Shown: positions 1 through 10,399, counted from the stretch's first letter. The stretch: 64,000 nucleotides of DNA from Simmondsia chinensis (GCA_018398585.1 JAGTTD010000001.1:32439438-32503437), one strand, 5' to 3'. Notes: a model not told the origin generated them from the sequence alone. Made by a program: numbers and translations.

Positions 1-425
1 GAACACACCAAGTCTAGTTGGAAAGAGATACTTTATAATTTCCATAGATGATTGTTCATGATTTTGCTATGTGTATCTCATAAATAACAAGGATGAATCG
101 CTAGATAGATTTAAAGCATTTAAAGCAGAAATTGAACTACGTTGTGAGACCTTCCTCAAACGTCTTAGATCGGACCGTGGTGGGGAATACTATGTTCCCA
201 AGTATTTCAAAACCACCAGAATTGTACATGAGGTCATAGCACCTTATACGCCACAATAGAATGGGGTGGCTGAGAGAAAAAATTGGACTTTAACTAAAAT
301 GGTTAAATCAATGTTATCCTATTCCAGTCTCAGCGATGGATTTTGGGGTGAGGTAAAGTTAACGACCTGTCATATATTAAATTGAGTTCCAAACAAGAAA
401 AATAAAATAACCCTATACGAACTAT
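1..425 (+). pseudogene. copia integrase core, degenerate
   Basis: Catalytic domain of a copia integrase, which would join retroelement cDNA to nuclear DNA. The first acidic residue lies in the SIDDCS motif near 50, the second in RSDRGGEYY near 173, and the glutamate in GVAERKNWTL near 270, so the D,D,E triad can still be traced. In-frame stops fall near 58 (after DDCS), at 257 (after YTPQ) and near 383. The longest open stretch is 71-259. The start of the domain is beyond the left edge of the window. Confidence 0.85.
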
Positions 426-628
426 GGAACAAACGAGCCCCTAATTTGAACTATCTAAAAGTGTGGAGGTGAAGGGCAGTCATTAAAGTCCCTGAAAGCA
501 TAAGAAGTAAGGTGAAAGATATATTGATTTAATTTTTGTTGGATATGCACCTCATAGTAAGGCATATAGGTTCTATGTAATTGAATCTAATGATTAAATC
601 AGTGTAAATACAATAATAGTATTGAGAG

Positions 629-1830
629 ATGCCATCTTTGATGAGAATCAATCTACCTCTATCCCTAAACCGAGGGATTAATGTATTTGTTGAGAATGAC
701 ATTCCAATATCAAATGATGATGATCATCATGAGAGGGAAGAAGTCCCTGAAAGTGCTTTAGAACTCCGAAGGAGTAAGAGAGCAAGGAAAGAAAAATATT
801 TCGGTTCGGACTTCTACACGTATTTGGTAGAAAGTTCGAGGAACAATATGGACCAAGTAGTTCCATATTGTTGTGTCATGGAAGCTGATCCCATGACATT
901 TGATGAGGCGATGAAATTTCATGATGCCTCTTTTTGGCGAGAGGCAATGAGTGATGAGATGGATTCTATCATGGGCAATAATACTTGGGTATTAGTGGAT
1001 CTTCCACTAGGAAACAAGCCTATCGGGTGTAAATGGATTTCAAAAAGAAGATGAAAGTCGATGGAATGATAGATAAGTTCAAGGCCTGATTGGTAGCTAA
1101 AGGGTTCATCCAAAAACACGGGTTGGACTACTTGGACACATATGCGCCCGTGGAAAGAATATCGATGATAAGAGTTTTGATGGCTCTTACCTCAATTTAT
1201 AAGCTAGTGATTCACCAAATAGATGTCAAAACGGTATTCCTGAGTGGTGAGCTAGAAGAGGAAGTGTACATCGAACAACCGGAAGGTTTTGTTGTTCTGG
1301 GCTAAGAGAGAAAAGTATGTAAACTCATACATTCTCTATATGGGGTAAAACAAGCCCCAAAGTAGTGGCACTAGAAATTTGATGAAGTTGTTCTAAACAA
1401 CGGATTCATTATAAATGAATCAAATAAATGTCTCTAGAGCAAGTTTGATAATGGTGAAAGAGTCATTATATGTTTGTATGTCGATAACATGCTGATATTC
1501 GGTACTGATGAGGAACAAGTAGAGAAAACTAGAGAGTTTATCTCGAAAAACTTTGCTATGAAGTATATGAGTAAGACAGAGGTAATCCTCGGTATAAGAA
1601 TTGTAAGGAGAGGTGATACCATTTCATTGACATAGTCTCACTACGTTGAAAATGTATTGAAAAGGTTCCACCTTGAAGGTTGTGAACCAATGTCCACTCC
1701 AATGGATCCAAGCGTGAAACTTATACCGAATAAGGGAGCTCCAGTGTCCCAATTAAAATATGCCCAAGTCATTGGTTGTCTTGTGTATGCCATGACGAGC
1801 ACAAGGCCAGACATAGCCCTTGCCGTCTGA
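629..1830 (+). pseudogene. copia reverse transcriptase, degenerate
   Basis: The segment starts with a copia-type linker of basic and acidic residues (ELRRSKRARKEKYFG), then the RT entry motif in which an alanine/methionine-rich helix precedes NNTWVLVDLP and GCKWISK. A frame shift near 1053 leads into LVAKGFIQKHGLDY and the DVKTVFLSGEL block. The catalytic box reads YVDNM near 1477-1491 where YVDDM is usual, so a catalytic aspartate is replaced by asparagine. Stops near 1087, 1303, 1633 and 1828 break the frame. It is inactive by several independent lesions. Confidence 0.85.
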
Positions 1831-1932
1831 AAGCTAAGTAGGTATACTAGCAATCCAAGTAAGATACACTAGCATGCTGTAGATCATGTACTGAAGTACC
1901 CGAAGAAGACCATAGATTATGGTATTTCTTAT

Positions 1933-2403
1933 GTAGGGTATCCTCCCATTTTGGGGGGGTACTCTGATGCGAGTCGGATCTCCGACATGGAGGATCATGT
2001 ATCCACAAGCGGATGCGTATTCTTTCTCTGTAGGGGTGCGGTTTCTTGGGGTTCCAAGAAACAAATGTGCATATTTGATTCCACCATGGCGGTAAAGTTT
2101 ATAGCTCTTGCATCTATGGAAAAAGAAGCCGAGTGGTTAAAGGATCTCTTATATGAGATGTCTTTGTGGCCTAAGCCGATCTCAGCGATATCTATACATT
2201 ATGATAACCAGGCTATGCTTCTAGAGCATAGAGTGAGGTGTATAACAGGAAGTTCGAACACATTGGTGTAAGGCATAGTATAGTGAGACAACTTATACGA
2301 GAAGGTGTCATCACTGTGGACTTCGTGAGAACAAGTAAGAATCTGACGAATCCATTTACAAAAAGACTGGCTAGAGACTATGCTTCAACACACTCTCACT
2401 TGT
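1933..2403 (+). pseudogene. copia RNase H, degenerate
   Basis: RNase H domain that would remove the RNA strand during copia reverse transcription. Recognisable blocks are GGYSDASRISD, STSGCVFFL, AVSWGSKKQ and KEAEWLKDLLYEM. A frame break near 2225-2270 separates the final helix and the C-terminal tail, which continues as IVRQLIREGVI and DFVRTSKNL and ends near 2403. It closes the copia pol order IN-RT-RH seen in this fragment. Confidence 0.85.
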
Positions 2404-2436
2404 AAACCAAAGATCAAACATTACACATATAACCCT

Positions 2437-2935
2437 GTGTCAACACACAGTTTCAACACATTGGGCAGTTTTGACAGTTTTTGTGCGGTTTTTTCATGGG
2501 TTTGGCAGTACGTTTTGGGTTCTCTTGGGACGCCTTAGGCCATTAAATACTGAAATATTCCCTCTTGTTTGACAAATAAATTCATCTTGAGAATTGAGAG
2601 AAAGAAAGTAAAAGGGCTTTGGAAGAAAGATCAAGTGTGAGTGCTTTTGTGTGTGTTTGATCTTTGGAAAACATCAATCTCTCTACATCTCATTCAATCT
2701 CTCCTCTTACATACTCTCACTTCATTTTTGGTTGTTGTTGTATCCCCATGAATATTTCGTACTCTGATATAAGCCTTAAGAAAAGTTATTACATGGTCTC
2801 AACACCTGAGATCATCTGGTTACTCGATTGCAAGGAATTTCCAAGTTTTTGAAGATTTACACAGACAATTTGCACTACACATGCTAGTAAATCTTTGACA
2901 TAATATATGTTGCATCAGGTTCGTACTCATTTATC
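2437..2935 (+). other. candidate 3' LTR region of Copia-1
   Basis: About 500 bp of non-coding sequence directly after the RNase H reading. It begins with TGTGTCAACACACAG, contains long CT- and TCT-rich stretches like a transcribed leader, and ends before an 18-base A-run. Position and composition suit an LTR, but with no partner LTR and no clear target duplication the identification is an inference. Confidence 0.35.
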
Positions 2936-2981
2936 AAAAAAAAAAAAAAAAAATATTTATATATATATATATATATATATT
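2936..2981. repeat. A-run followed by TA microsatellite
   Basis: An uninterrupted run of 18 A from 2936, followed by about 12 TA units to 2981. From here to the SINE at 3367 there is only AT-rich DNA with further homopolymer runs, such as A near 3242-3260, and no recognisable gene. Confidence 0.9.
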
Positions 2982-3366
2982 GTTACTATTTGGACAAATT
3001 ATAGCCATATTTAGATATATAAAATATGTGTTTGCTTTTTACCATAAATAAATAACTAAGATGGTAATTAACTTTTTTGGAAAATTATTAACACTATAGA
3101 AAGTTAAAACATTTTTTTTGTTTTTTTATCTTAAGTTAGTTTCTTAATTTGATTAGAAATTGAAAACATAACATCAATAACTAGAAAACCATGTTTTAAA
3201 ACGTGATTTTTGATTTTTGTAAACAACCGAAAATTACCCACAAAAAAAAAAAAAAAAAAAATTGGTACCAAACATGTCTTTACAAAATGGCTCATTTTAA
3301 CGTACCATGCACTTAACATATATAATGTGTCTAATCTTTAAAACTAAATGTTTTAGTTATTATGTA

Positions 3367-3486
3367 GGGTTCATTTGCCAAGGACTAATGCACCAGATCT
3401 TATTAGAACTATGAAGTTAACCGTACTTCGGCGAGAGTAGCACTAGGATGGGTAGCCTCCTGGGAAGTCCTTGTGTTGCCAACCCT
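3367..3486 (+). pseudogene. 5S rRNA-like sequence (SINE head)
   Basis: Matches plant 5S rRNA from its first to its last bases with scattered substitutions. Conserved blocks are ACTAATGCACC, the A-box region AAGTTAA near 3414, GGCGAGAGTAG, ACTAGGATGGGT and CCTCCTGGGAAGTCC, so most of the internal control region survives. It is single-copy here, is not in a tandem 5S array, has no T-run terminator right behind it, and runs straight into SINE sequence. I therefore read it as part of a retroelement and not as a functional 5S gene. Confidence 0.8.
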
Positions 3487-3615
3487 ATAAGGTTGGAGGT
3501 CCTCGAAAATAGCCTCTCGGAAGGGTTATACCCTGAAGGGGTAAGGCTACGTACATCCACACGACCCCGCTTAGGCAGGAGCCCTTGAGGCACTAGGTCT
3601 GTTGTTGTTGTTGTA
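3367..3615 (+). mobile_element. SINE with a 5S rRNA-derived head
   Basis: A short non-coding element of about 249 bp. The first 120 bp align over their whole length with plant 5S rRNA. The next 115 bp match the body and 3' part of plant SINEs: GTTGGAGGTCCTCG, GTAAGGCTACGTACATC, ACCCCGCTTAGGCAGGAGCC, then a GTT-repeat tail at 3601-3615. The tail part is shared with the element at 25631-25733, which lacks the 5S head. Such elements would be transcribed by Pol III from the internal 5S promoter and copied by LINE enzymes. No LTR ends flank the 5S part, which argues against a Cassandra-type TRIM. The flanking TSD is weak. Confidence 0.7.
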
Positions 3616-3762
3616 TGCATGGAGCTTGATTGTATTGGGCAATGTTTATAAGGTCTACGATTGAACTAATCTTATTTAGGCTGATGACACACACTAGGTT
3701 TTTAGAGTGGTTGATGTATATACACACAGGGGTGTGTATGTTACCATCATTGTTGAGTTAGG

Positions 3763-4248
3763 GTTAAGGAAAAGTTGGAAGCTGAGACGTACACCTCATG
3801 TAAAACTCCAATAAAATAGTGAAATTATCATACTCTCCTGTGTGGATGTACGCTTCGGTTGAATCACGTAAATTCCTGTGTTCTCCCCAATTCCCTTTTG
3901 TATGTGATTGTGTAACATCTTAGTTGGTAAGTAAATGATCTAAACCATATCTAATGATGATTAAATCAGGTAAAATGAGCTAAAATGAGAATAACTATAA
4001 TTAGGATTTTAGTGTTAAGGAAATGTTGGGAGCTATGCCTCATGTAAAACTCCAATGAAATAGTGAAATTATCATACTCTCCTCCGTGGATGTACGCTTC
4101 GGTTGAACCACGTAAATTCCCGTGTTCTCCCCAATTTCCTTTTGTATGTGATTGCGTAAAATCTTAGTTGGTAAGTATATGACCTAAACCATGCTTAATG
4201 ATGATTAAAATAGGTAAAATGAGCTAAAATGAGAATAGCTATAATTAG
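3763..4248 (+). repeat. two-copy tandem duplication of an LTR-like segment
   Basis: About 245 bp (3763-4008) is repeated directly at 4009-4248 with only scattered changes. Both copies hold a stretch like the 3' end of a copia LTR: CTCATGTAAAACTCC, TATCATACTCTCC, GTGGATGTACGCTTCGGTTGAA, CACGTAAATTCC. The duplication is seen directly; the LTR origin is an inference from the resemblance to the R/U5 part of plant copia LTRs. Confidence 0.8.
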
Positions 4249-4589
4249 GTGATTATTACAGTGTTAAAACAAAACATTTAGTGCTTATATTGACTAAAAA
4301 TGTAGCACTTTGATGTTTGGTTAATATAATGACATGTAATTAAATACACGTAAAGGGGCATTTTCAATCTGAAATTAAAAATTTGGGCTACATTGGTATT
4401 GTCCAATTTGCCCCTTTCTAGATGTACTTTTTACTGCCCTAACTATGTACTATATGTTGCCCATTTGTACTATCCTACCCGTTTATACTACAAAGCGTCT
4501 TAGAGAAGCTATAGCCGTGTCCTCATCTTGTTCAAATGGCCCTACCACATGTCACGCGATTAAGGCCCCAGTTTGTGCTTCTTTGTGAA
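4249..4589. other. unassigned spacer
   Basis: Single-copy-looking AT-rich DNA. I see no open frame, inverted repeat or known element in it. It leads into the promoter-like segment that follows. Confidence 0.5.
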
Positions 4590-4625
4590 CATTGTGGGCC
4601 ATTGGATTAAAGCAAAAGCAACAGT

Positions 4626-4656
<31 letters not shown>

Positions 4657-4890
4657 GGGGCACCGATAGGATGGGGTATATAAACCATGATTTTTTATTT
4701 TAGTTCCTAGGGCCCAATCATTTTCGTTCTCTTTGCCTTTCCATTCTTTCACTTTTTTTTCTCCCTCTTTCCTTGCCATTCGTGAAACCCTACCCCAAAT
4801 TTCTTCATTGAGCCTCATTCAAGGAGGTTCCAAGCTCGTGAGCAGAGAACCTTGAAGATTCAAGCTACTGAGTGAAGATCGGTAAGATTT
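4590..4890 (+). promoter_or_regulatory. possible Pol II promoter and 5' leader with splice donor
   Basis: GGGCCA near 4594 and GGGCCCAAT near 4710 resemble plant GGCCCA promoter elements. A good TATA box (TATATAAA) lies at 4677-4684. A CT-rich leader-like stretch follows at 4730-4775, and then AGATCGGTAAGATT near 4877-4890, which looks like an exon end with a GT splice donor. No coding exon can be assigned. Gypsy-A begins 240 bp downstream, so if a gene was here it is split by that insertion. This rests on motifs only. Confidence 0.3.
4625..4660. repeat. T11-G25 homopolymer junction
   Basis: Eleven T are followed by 25 uninterrupted G (4636-4660). G-runs of this length are rare in plant DNA and could fold into quadruplex structures. 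The exact count may be affected by polymerase slippage in sequencing. It is 17 bp upstream of the TATA box at 4677. Confidence 0.95.
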
Positions 4891-5122
4891 AGGGTTAGTT
4901 CTTTGGGTTTTTATCTAGGATGCCATATTTGAGTCTGTAATTTGAGTTCTTGTGCTGTTATTCATTCGATTCTTATTGTAATCGGTAATCACTTGTAATA
5001 ATCATCATTAATAGTGGAGATCTCTCTTAGATTAAGGAGCGGAGGATGTAGGACCAGTCAGGGTCTGTACCTTGGTAAATTTTTGGCGTTCTTTGCTTCG
5101 GTTTTATGCTTAGTAGTTGAGA

Positions 5123-5127
5123 TCTCA
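5123..5127. repeat. left target-site duplication of Gypsy-A
   Basis: TCTCA directly before the LTR end TGATGCAG. The same five bases follow the other LTR end at 16069-16073. Confidence 0.85.
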
Positions 5128-5522
5128 TGATGCAGCGTGTTTGTGGAATTCTAGGGAAATGGAAGGTTCAACTGCCTTTCATTAAATTTTATTAAGGAAA
5201 TAATAAAACAAAGGGAAAATTTACTAAAATTCTCACAACCTAAGAATGAGAGAAAACTCAAGAATATTGAAATAAAGTATATTGAATAAATATCAAAAAC
5301 CCTAGCTCATTCTCTCTTTAAATAGAGGCTAGAAACCGTAAAAAAATAAGGGTAAAATCAAAACAAATCTTTCCTAATCTAAAACACTTTCCTTTTCTTA
5401 AAATCAAAACAAAATCCTAACTCTAGCTGGTAAATCCTGCCGCGTTCAAGCACTCACCATCTAGCTACCCGCTAGCTCGCCAAGATGTAGCAGCCAGTGC
5501 ATGGGTGTTACCGGCTACAGCA
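5128..5522 (-). repeat. 3' LTR of Gypsy-A
   Basis: On the minus strand it starts TGCTGTAGCC at 5522, directly after a purine-rich tract (5523-5535), and ends CTGCATCA at 5128. It is 395 bp and matches 10400-10792 along its whole length. A TATTTAA promoter-like box is near 5316-5322 on the minus strand. Its last 10 bases match the LTR end of Gypsy-B, so the two elements belong to related families. Confidence 0.9.
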
Positions 5523-6720
5523 TCCTTCCCAGGTTGAAGAGAATTTTCCCTTAAATTCGCCATGAAGTCTACAGGGTAATTGTCGCCAAAGTACGGGCTC
5601 AAGTGTTTGACGTTGAAAATGTCAGAAGTCAGCAAACTCCCATGCAAGAAATCATTCTCTTGTGAGGATGGCCCAAACTTCTTGAAATTGAACTTGGCCC
5701 CGATATTTGTAGCTCACTAATTTGTTCTTGGCCCTAGCCTCCAAGAGTCATGCCCACGTTTGCTCGTGGACATCTTGGAGGTTGGAAATGAACTCTTATG
5801 CCCTATCAATACGACAAGCGAGATCTGGGATTGGCGCCAAATCTATTAGAGACCACGGTAAAAAAAAAAAAAAACCATAAACAACTTTGAATGGGGGAAA
5901 ACTGGTACTCCTGTTAACCGAGCTGTTATAGGCGAACTCAGCTTGGTAGAGCTTCTACTCCCAACCTTTGATGTTATCAGCAACAAGACAACAAAGCAAG
6001 TTACCCAAAGAGGGACTCGTGACTTCTGTTTGACCATCCATTTGAGGGTGATGCACCATGCTGAATGATAACGAGGTGTTCGCCATCTTCCACAAAGCTT
6101 TCAAGAAGTAGTTCATGAATCTCACTTACCTATCAAAAACAATGCTTGTCGGCAAACCCTGAAGCTTGTATACTTCCCAAAAATACAACCCGGCCACATG
6201 GACTTCATCAGCGGCCTTCTTGCACCCAATGAAGTGCGCCATCTTAGAGAAACGATCCATAACAACAAAAATTGAATATATTCTTCCTTTTATTCGCAGT
6301 AAGCCGAGTACAAAGTCCATGCTCACGTCTGCCCGAGGCTGACTTGGAATCGCCAGTGGCATGTAAAGGCCTACATTGGTCACATAGCCTTTCAATACCT
6401 GAAAAATACGGCAACATTTGACAAATCCGCCAACCTCCATGCATAATGAAGGCCAAAAATAATTGGCACTAATCAGCGATAGTGTCTTATCCCTGCCCAT
6501 ATGACCTTCATTGTGTTTTTCCTCAATGATCTTGAGCCGTAAGCTCATTCCTGGGATGCGGAGTTGGTTGCCCTTAAAGAGGAATCCATCATGGATTGAG
6601 TCGCCAGAAACAGAGCCGGTTTGGGCCTCCCACCAAATCTCTCCAAAGGCGAGATCATCTGTATCCTGCTCCGCCAATTGTTCAAAGCTGGTAATGGAGA
6701 CTCTGCTATGGGTCAAAAGG
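5523..6720 (-). pseudogene. Gypsy-A integrase, degenerate
   Basis: The open stretch 6716-6126 (196 codons) holds the zinc-binding HHCC region (HNEGHMGRDKTL, then FVKCCRIFQ with the second cysteine pair spoiled) and the catalytic core. The first aspartate is in VSMDFVLGL. The second motif reads IVFDR where SDRD is usual. Below 6126 the frame is broken, but the C-terminal region resurfaces just before the LTR as DIFNVKHLSPYFG, the usual end of plant gypsy integrases. No chromodomain could be made out. It faces the 3' LTR directly, as expected. Confidence 0.85.
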
Positions 6721-6894
6721 AGAGCACGCTTGCTCTAGGCATCCGACACTTTGTTCAACACTCTAGACTTATGTTTGATCACAAAGTGAAAGAGCTGATG
6801 TAACTCGCCCACTTAGCATTTCGATCCAGAAGTTTGTCTTGGCTATTGATGTACTTCAAGGCCACATTGTTAGAGCAAAAAACAAACTTCCTAT

Positions 6895-7038
6895 CAGGAG
6901 ATAAAACTTCTAGTGCCACAAAGCCCTTACCACAGCATAGAACTCAACATCATAAGTAGAATAGTTCAACTTGCTTCCATCAAGCTTCTCACTGAAGTAA
7001 GTAATAGGTCTACCCTCTTGGCTGAGCACTGCGCCAAT
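6895..7038 (-). pseudogene. Gypsy-A RNase H, distal half
   Basis: Continues the RNase H reading interrupted by the hAT-type element: [20 protein letters not shown] followed by [20 protein letters not shown]. The proximal half, with HVDASKIGIG, resumes at 7621. Joined across the insertion the domain reads without a gap, which confirms the 8-bp duplication. The tyrosine-rich EFYAVVRAL helix carries the usual glutamate. Confidence 0.85.
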
Positions 7039-7620
7039 TAAGGGTGCACATTGGTCCAAGACCGGACCGAACCGAACCGGACCGGATTGGATGGGATCGA
7101 AGACCAAAGTATGTCAAATCATAAGACTGAGGACCGGACCGATTAAAACTGAGTCGGTTCGGATTGGACTGGACTGGACTGATTTGAACCAATTTTTATC
7201 TAACAATTGCAATTATAAAAAGAAAAATGCTTCCATATGAAAGTTAAAAATTAGAAAATAACGATAATAGTATAATTTACATAATATATATATATAATTT
7301 ACGATTAAGTATACAAGATTTTTATATAATTATTAAATAGTAAAAAAATAAATATTTAATTTTCTAAGATTTAATATTTTTAGATACCTACATTATATAT
7401 TAATTATATATTAAAAATATCTACCCAAAATATTTAATGTGTAATTAATGTTGATCGATCTTCGGTCCGGTCCTCGGGTTTTCTGATCTTGAACCGGAGT
7501 GGACCGAAGACCGATTAAGCCCATATACTAGGACCGAAGACTGGACTAATATATGGTTGGTCCAGTCTCGTCCTTGACTGAATGGTTGGTTTGGTCTGGA
7601 CCAATTTTTGTTCACCACTA
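7039..7620. mobile_element. non-autonomous hAT-type transposon (MITE-like)
   Basis: A 582-bp insertion in the RNase H of Gypsy-A, flanked by a perfect 8-bp TSD GCGCCAAT (7031-7038 and 7621-7628). The ends are imperfect inverted repeats: TAAGGGTGCACA..TTGGTCC on the left and, read inward from the right, TAGTGGTGAACAAAAATTGGTCC. The TAGNGGTG-like tip and the 8-bp TSD are hallmarks of the hAT superfamily. Both ends are rich in GACCGG/GAACCGG motifs that form a longer subterminal inverted repeat, and the middle is AT-rich. No transposase is encoded, so it must have used one in trans. Confidence 0.9.
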
Positions 7621-7628
7621 GCGCCAAT

Positions 7629-8560
7629 GCCAATCTTGGAGGCATCTACGTGAAGCTTGAAAGTCTTCTAGAAGTCCGGCAAGGCTAATGCCATTGCCGT
7701 TGTCAATCTCCTTTTTATTTCCGCAAAGGCGTCAGTTGCCTTCAAAGTCCAAGCAAAGGAACTCCCCATCATACAATATGTAATGGGTGCCATGATTGAA
7801 CTGAAGTTTAGAACAAACCGTTGGCAAAATGACATTAACCTATGGAAACTCTAGACTTCTCAAACTATTCACAATTGTGGCCAATCATGAATGGCGGCAA
7901 TCTTCCATTCATCTGTAGCAATGCCATGCTTAAAAACAACAAATCCAAGGAAGGTTGATCGGTCTTTCACAAACTCACACTTCTTTAAAGCGGCTAATAA
8001 GAGTTGATCTCTCAAGGTACTCTACACTTCCTTGAGGTGGATCATATGCTCAACCTCATCTCAGCTATTAAACAAAATATAATCAAAGTAGACAACAACG
8101 AACTTCCCAACGAAAGGACGCAAGGCTTGGTTCATGAACCTCATGAAGGTGCTTGGCGCATTGGACAATCCGAATGGCATGATAAGCTGCTCGTACATCC
8201 CTTCTCGTGTCTTGAAGGCTGTCTTCCACTCATCTCCAAGCGAGATGCGGATCTAATGATATCCGCTCTTCAAATCTAGTTTGCTAAACACTCTTGAGTT
8301 TTATAGCTGGTCATGTAGGTTATCCAACCTTGGGATAGGAAATTGGTTGCGTACCATGATCTTGGTGATGGCTCTGTTGTCTATGCACGTCCACTAACGA
8401 CCATCCTTCTTTGGCATCAACAGAGCGGGAACTGGACAAGGACTCTAGCTCTCTTGGATAAACCCCCTAGTGAGTAACTCCTCCACTTGGCTTCTTAACT
8501 CCTCAGGCTCAGCAGGACTCATACGATAGTGGGGCCTATTAGGCAAGGCAGCCCCTTGCA
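7629..8560 (-). pseudogene. Gypsy-A reverse transcriptase and RNase H start, degenerate
   Basis: Minus-strand RT. Recognisable are WRMCVDNRAI-like sequence near 8380-8405, the block [21 protein letters not shown] near 8135-8200, and the catalytic box YFDYIL near 8078-8095, where YFDDIL is usual, so a metal-binding aspartate is lost. KKCEFVKDRSTFLGF lies near 7960. RNase H starts near 7660 with HVDASKIGIG and is cut by the hAT-type element. Several stops break the frame. The order and motifs match Gypsy-B, its closest relative here. Confidence 0.85.
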
Positions 8561-10368
8561 TCAGATCAATGCGGCGCTGTATATCCATCAATGGTGGAAG
8601 TGTGTCTAGTAATTCACTGGAAAGACATCCATGAACTCATTCAACAAGCTGCTAACCTCACGCGGTGTCTCCCATGGATCACCCTTACTCTCCTTCCCAA
8701 TCAAAATGAAGACAATCTTGCTTTCGCCATCCTCCTTGCGAACATAGTGCTGCCTTGTTAATTCGGGTTCGCTGCTACTAAAGCTCTCGACGCCTCATCC
8801 CTTTTGGGTAACAAGATCGTCCTTATTCTCTGAAAGATGAAACTATAAGTGTTCTTTCATCCATCATGAATGGCTCCCCTATCGTATTGCCACGGGCGCC
8901 CTAGCAATAGATGGCAAGCGTCCATGGCGACTATGTTATACCACACCCTATCTTGATACTTCGACCCAATGAAGAAATTAACCAAGCATCTTTTTTAGAT
9001 AGTTACCAAGTTACTCTTCTTGAGCCAGGAAATCCTGTATGGATTTGGGTGTGCTTTCATCTTCAAACCCAATTTTGTGACAACCTCCTTAGAGATTACG
9101 TTTTCATAACTCCCAAAATCTATCACCATGCGGCATACTATACCGTCCATGGTACAAGTAGTCTGGAAGGTGTTATATCTCAGCCAACTATCACCCTCTT
9201 CTTCTTTAGGTGCGAAGCACACTCGCCTAATCACGAGTAAGTGACCATCATCACCTACAACAGCATTCTCTTCTACCGCTGACTCATCTTGTACCTCTTC
9301 CTCAAATACCATGCCATCTTCATCCCAAAGCTCTTCAATGAACAAACCATTGCCAGGTCTATCACCTTTTGGACATTTGGCGGCATGACCACACTTAAAG
9401 CAATGAGTTCTTGAGCTGCCCGTCAAGTCTTAATTAATCGGCTTGCCAGTGTTAGTGGTAACCGATTTATTCTACACGCTTAGGTTTGGAGGAACTCGTA
9501 CCTATTCACGTCCGCTAATCTGAGTGCTCCAAGATCTACCAACCGTACGTCGGTGTTGTTGCTTCTCAAATTTCATGGCTCTCTGGCTTGCCTTCAATAT
9601 GGAAAGGATGTCAAACATATTTAATATCTCCTGTATAAACTCTTTCAATCTATGAACATAGCGGTCTGCCAATTGTTCTTCCGTCTCCGCTAAGTCGTTC
9701 CTACCAGCTAAAGAATAGAACTCCGTCGTATATTCCTTTGCGGGCTTAGAGCCCTGACGCAAGCTTTGCAGACGCTGGTACATGATTTTTGTGTGATGGA
9801 GTAGAAAGGCGCCTTTCATGTGCTTCTTCGTCTTTACCGACATCTTACTCTTTGCCTTACCCTGCTTAAGCCATGTATGGTTTAGTTGTTGCCACCAGGC
9901 GATAGCCCTACCCCTCAGGTGGGTAGCCCCTAAAGGCGCCTACTTTCACTCTGGCACCTCCTTAAACTCAAGGGCTTCCTCCACCAAAGCCAACCAATCC
10001 CAGAAGCCCTCTGGGCGACCTCTTACATTGAACCCCAGAATCTCTATCTTGAGACCGAATTCCTACCTCTGGTCTTCCATGTCGGTGTGCTTGGTATTTG
10101 TCCAATTCCTCCTCAAACGCCACTTCGATAAGTCGACTTCCGGAAGTGGGTTATGGAAGCTTTTGTCTGTCTCTTCCTCGCCACCCCTGATACAGCAGGG
10201 TTTTGTGGTTGAACACCCGGAGCTTAATCAGGATTGGCGCCCTACTGGATCAAGCACGATTCAATATGCCATAATTTTTCCTTCAAATCCCCGATCCTCT
10301 CTTTTGTTGTTGAACATCACACTCGTAATGTCTCCAACGGCAGTGTATCTCTGTCGCCCATGGGCCAT
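8561..10368 (-). pseudogene. Gypsy-A gag and protease, degenerate
   Basis: Gag probably begins at the ATG at 10368, 32 bp after the LTR. The capsid portion is open at 9843-9502 (MYQRLQSLRQGSKPAKEYT, LAETEEQLADRYVHRLKEF). A CCHC-type zinc knuckle is near 9405 (CFKCGHAAKCPKG) with its spacing shortened. The protease site is in the 9426-8995 reading as VIDFGSYENVIS, with DFG where D-S/T-G is expected. Gag would form the particle and protease would cut the polyprotein; both are inactivated here. Confidence 0.8.
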
Positions 10369-10381
10369 CTCAGAAGTCGAT

Positions 10382-10399
10382 CTCAGCTCTGTTACCAAC
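10382..10399 (-). promoter_or_regulatory. primer-binding site of Gypsy-A
   Basis: On the minus strand directly after the LTR end, TTGGTAACAGAGCT. It is one base off the canonical TGGTATCAGAGC complementary to the 3' end of initiator tRNA-Met. Confidence 0.85.

Larger units (their letters stand above)
1..2935 (+). mobile_element. Ty1/copia retrotransposon, 3' part (Copia-1)
   Basis: The window opens inside a copia element. Integrase, reverse transcriptase and RNase H follow one another in the copia order on the plus strand, so the 5' LTR, gag and protease lie outside the window. Many stops and frame changes show that it is dead. After the RNase H reading stops at about 2403 there is some 500 bp of non-coding sequence that may be the 3' LTR, but no second LTR is available for comparison and its end is not certain. 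An A-run and a TA microsatellite follow. Confidence 0.85.

Noticed and set aside
3367..3486. Functional 5S rRNA gene
   Set aside because: It is a single diverged copy joined directly to SINE sequence, without a T-run terminator or a neighbouring 5S repeat.
3367..3615. Cassandra-type TRIM with 5S sequence in its LTR
   Set aside because: No TG...CA LTR ends, PBS or second LTR surround the 5S part, and the 3' part is SINE sequence with a GTT tail shared with another retroposed copy.
4552..4818. Proline-rich protein on the minus strand
   Set aside because: The prolines come from the G25 run. There is no support for translation.
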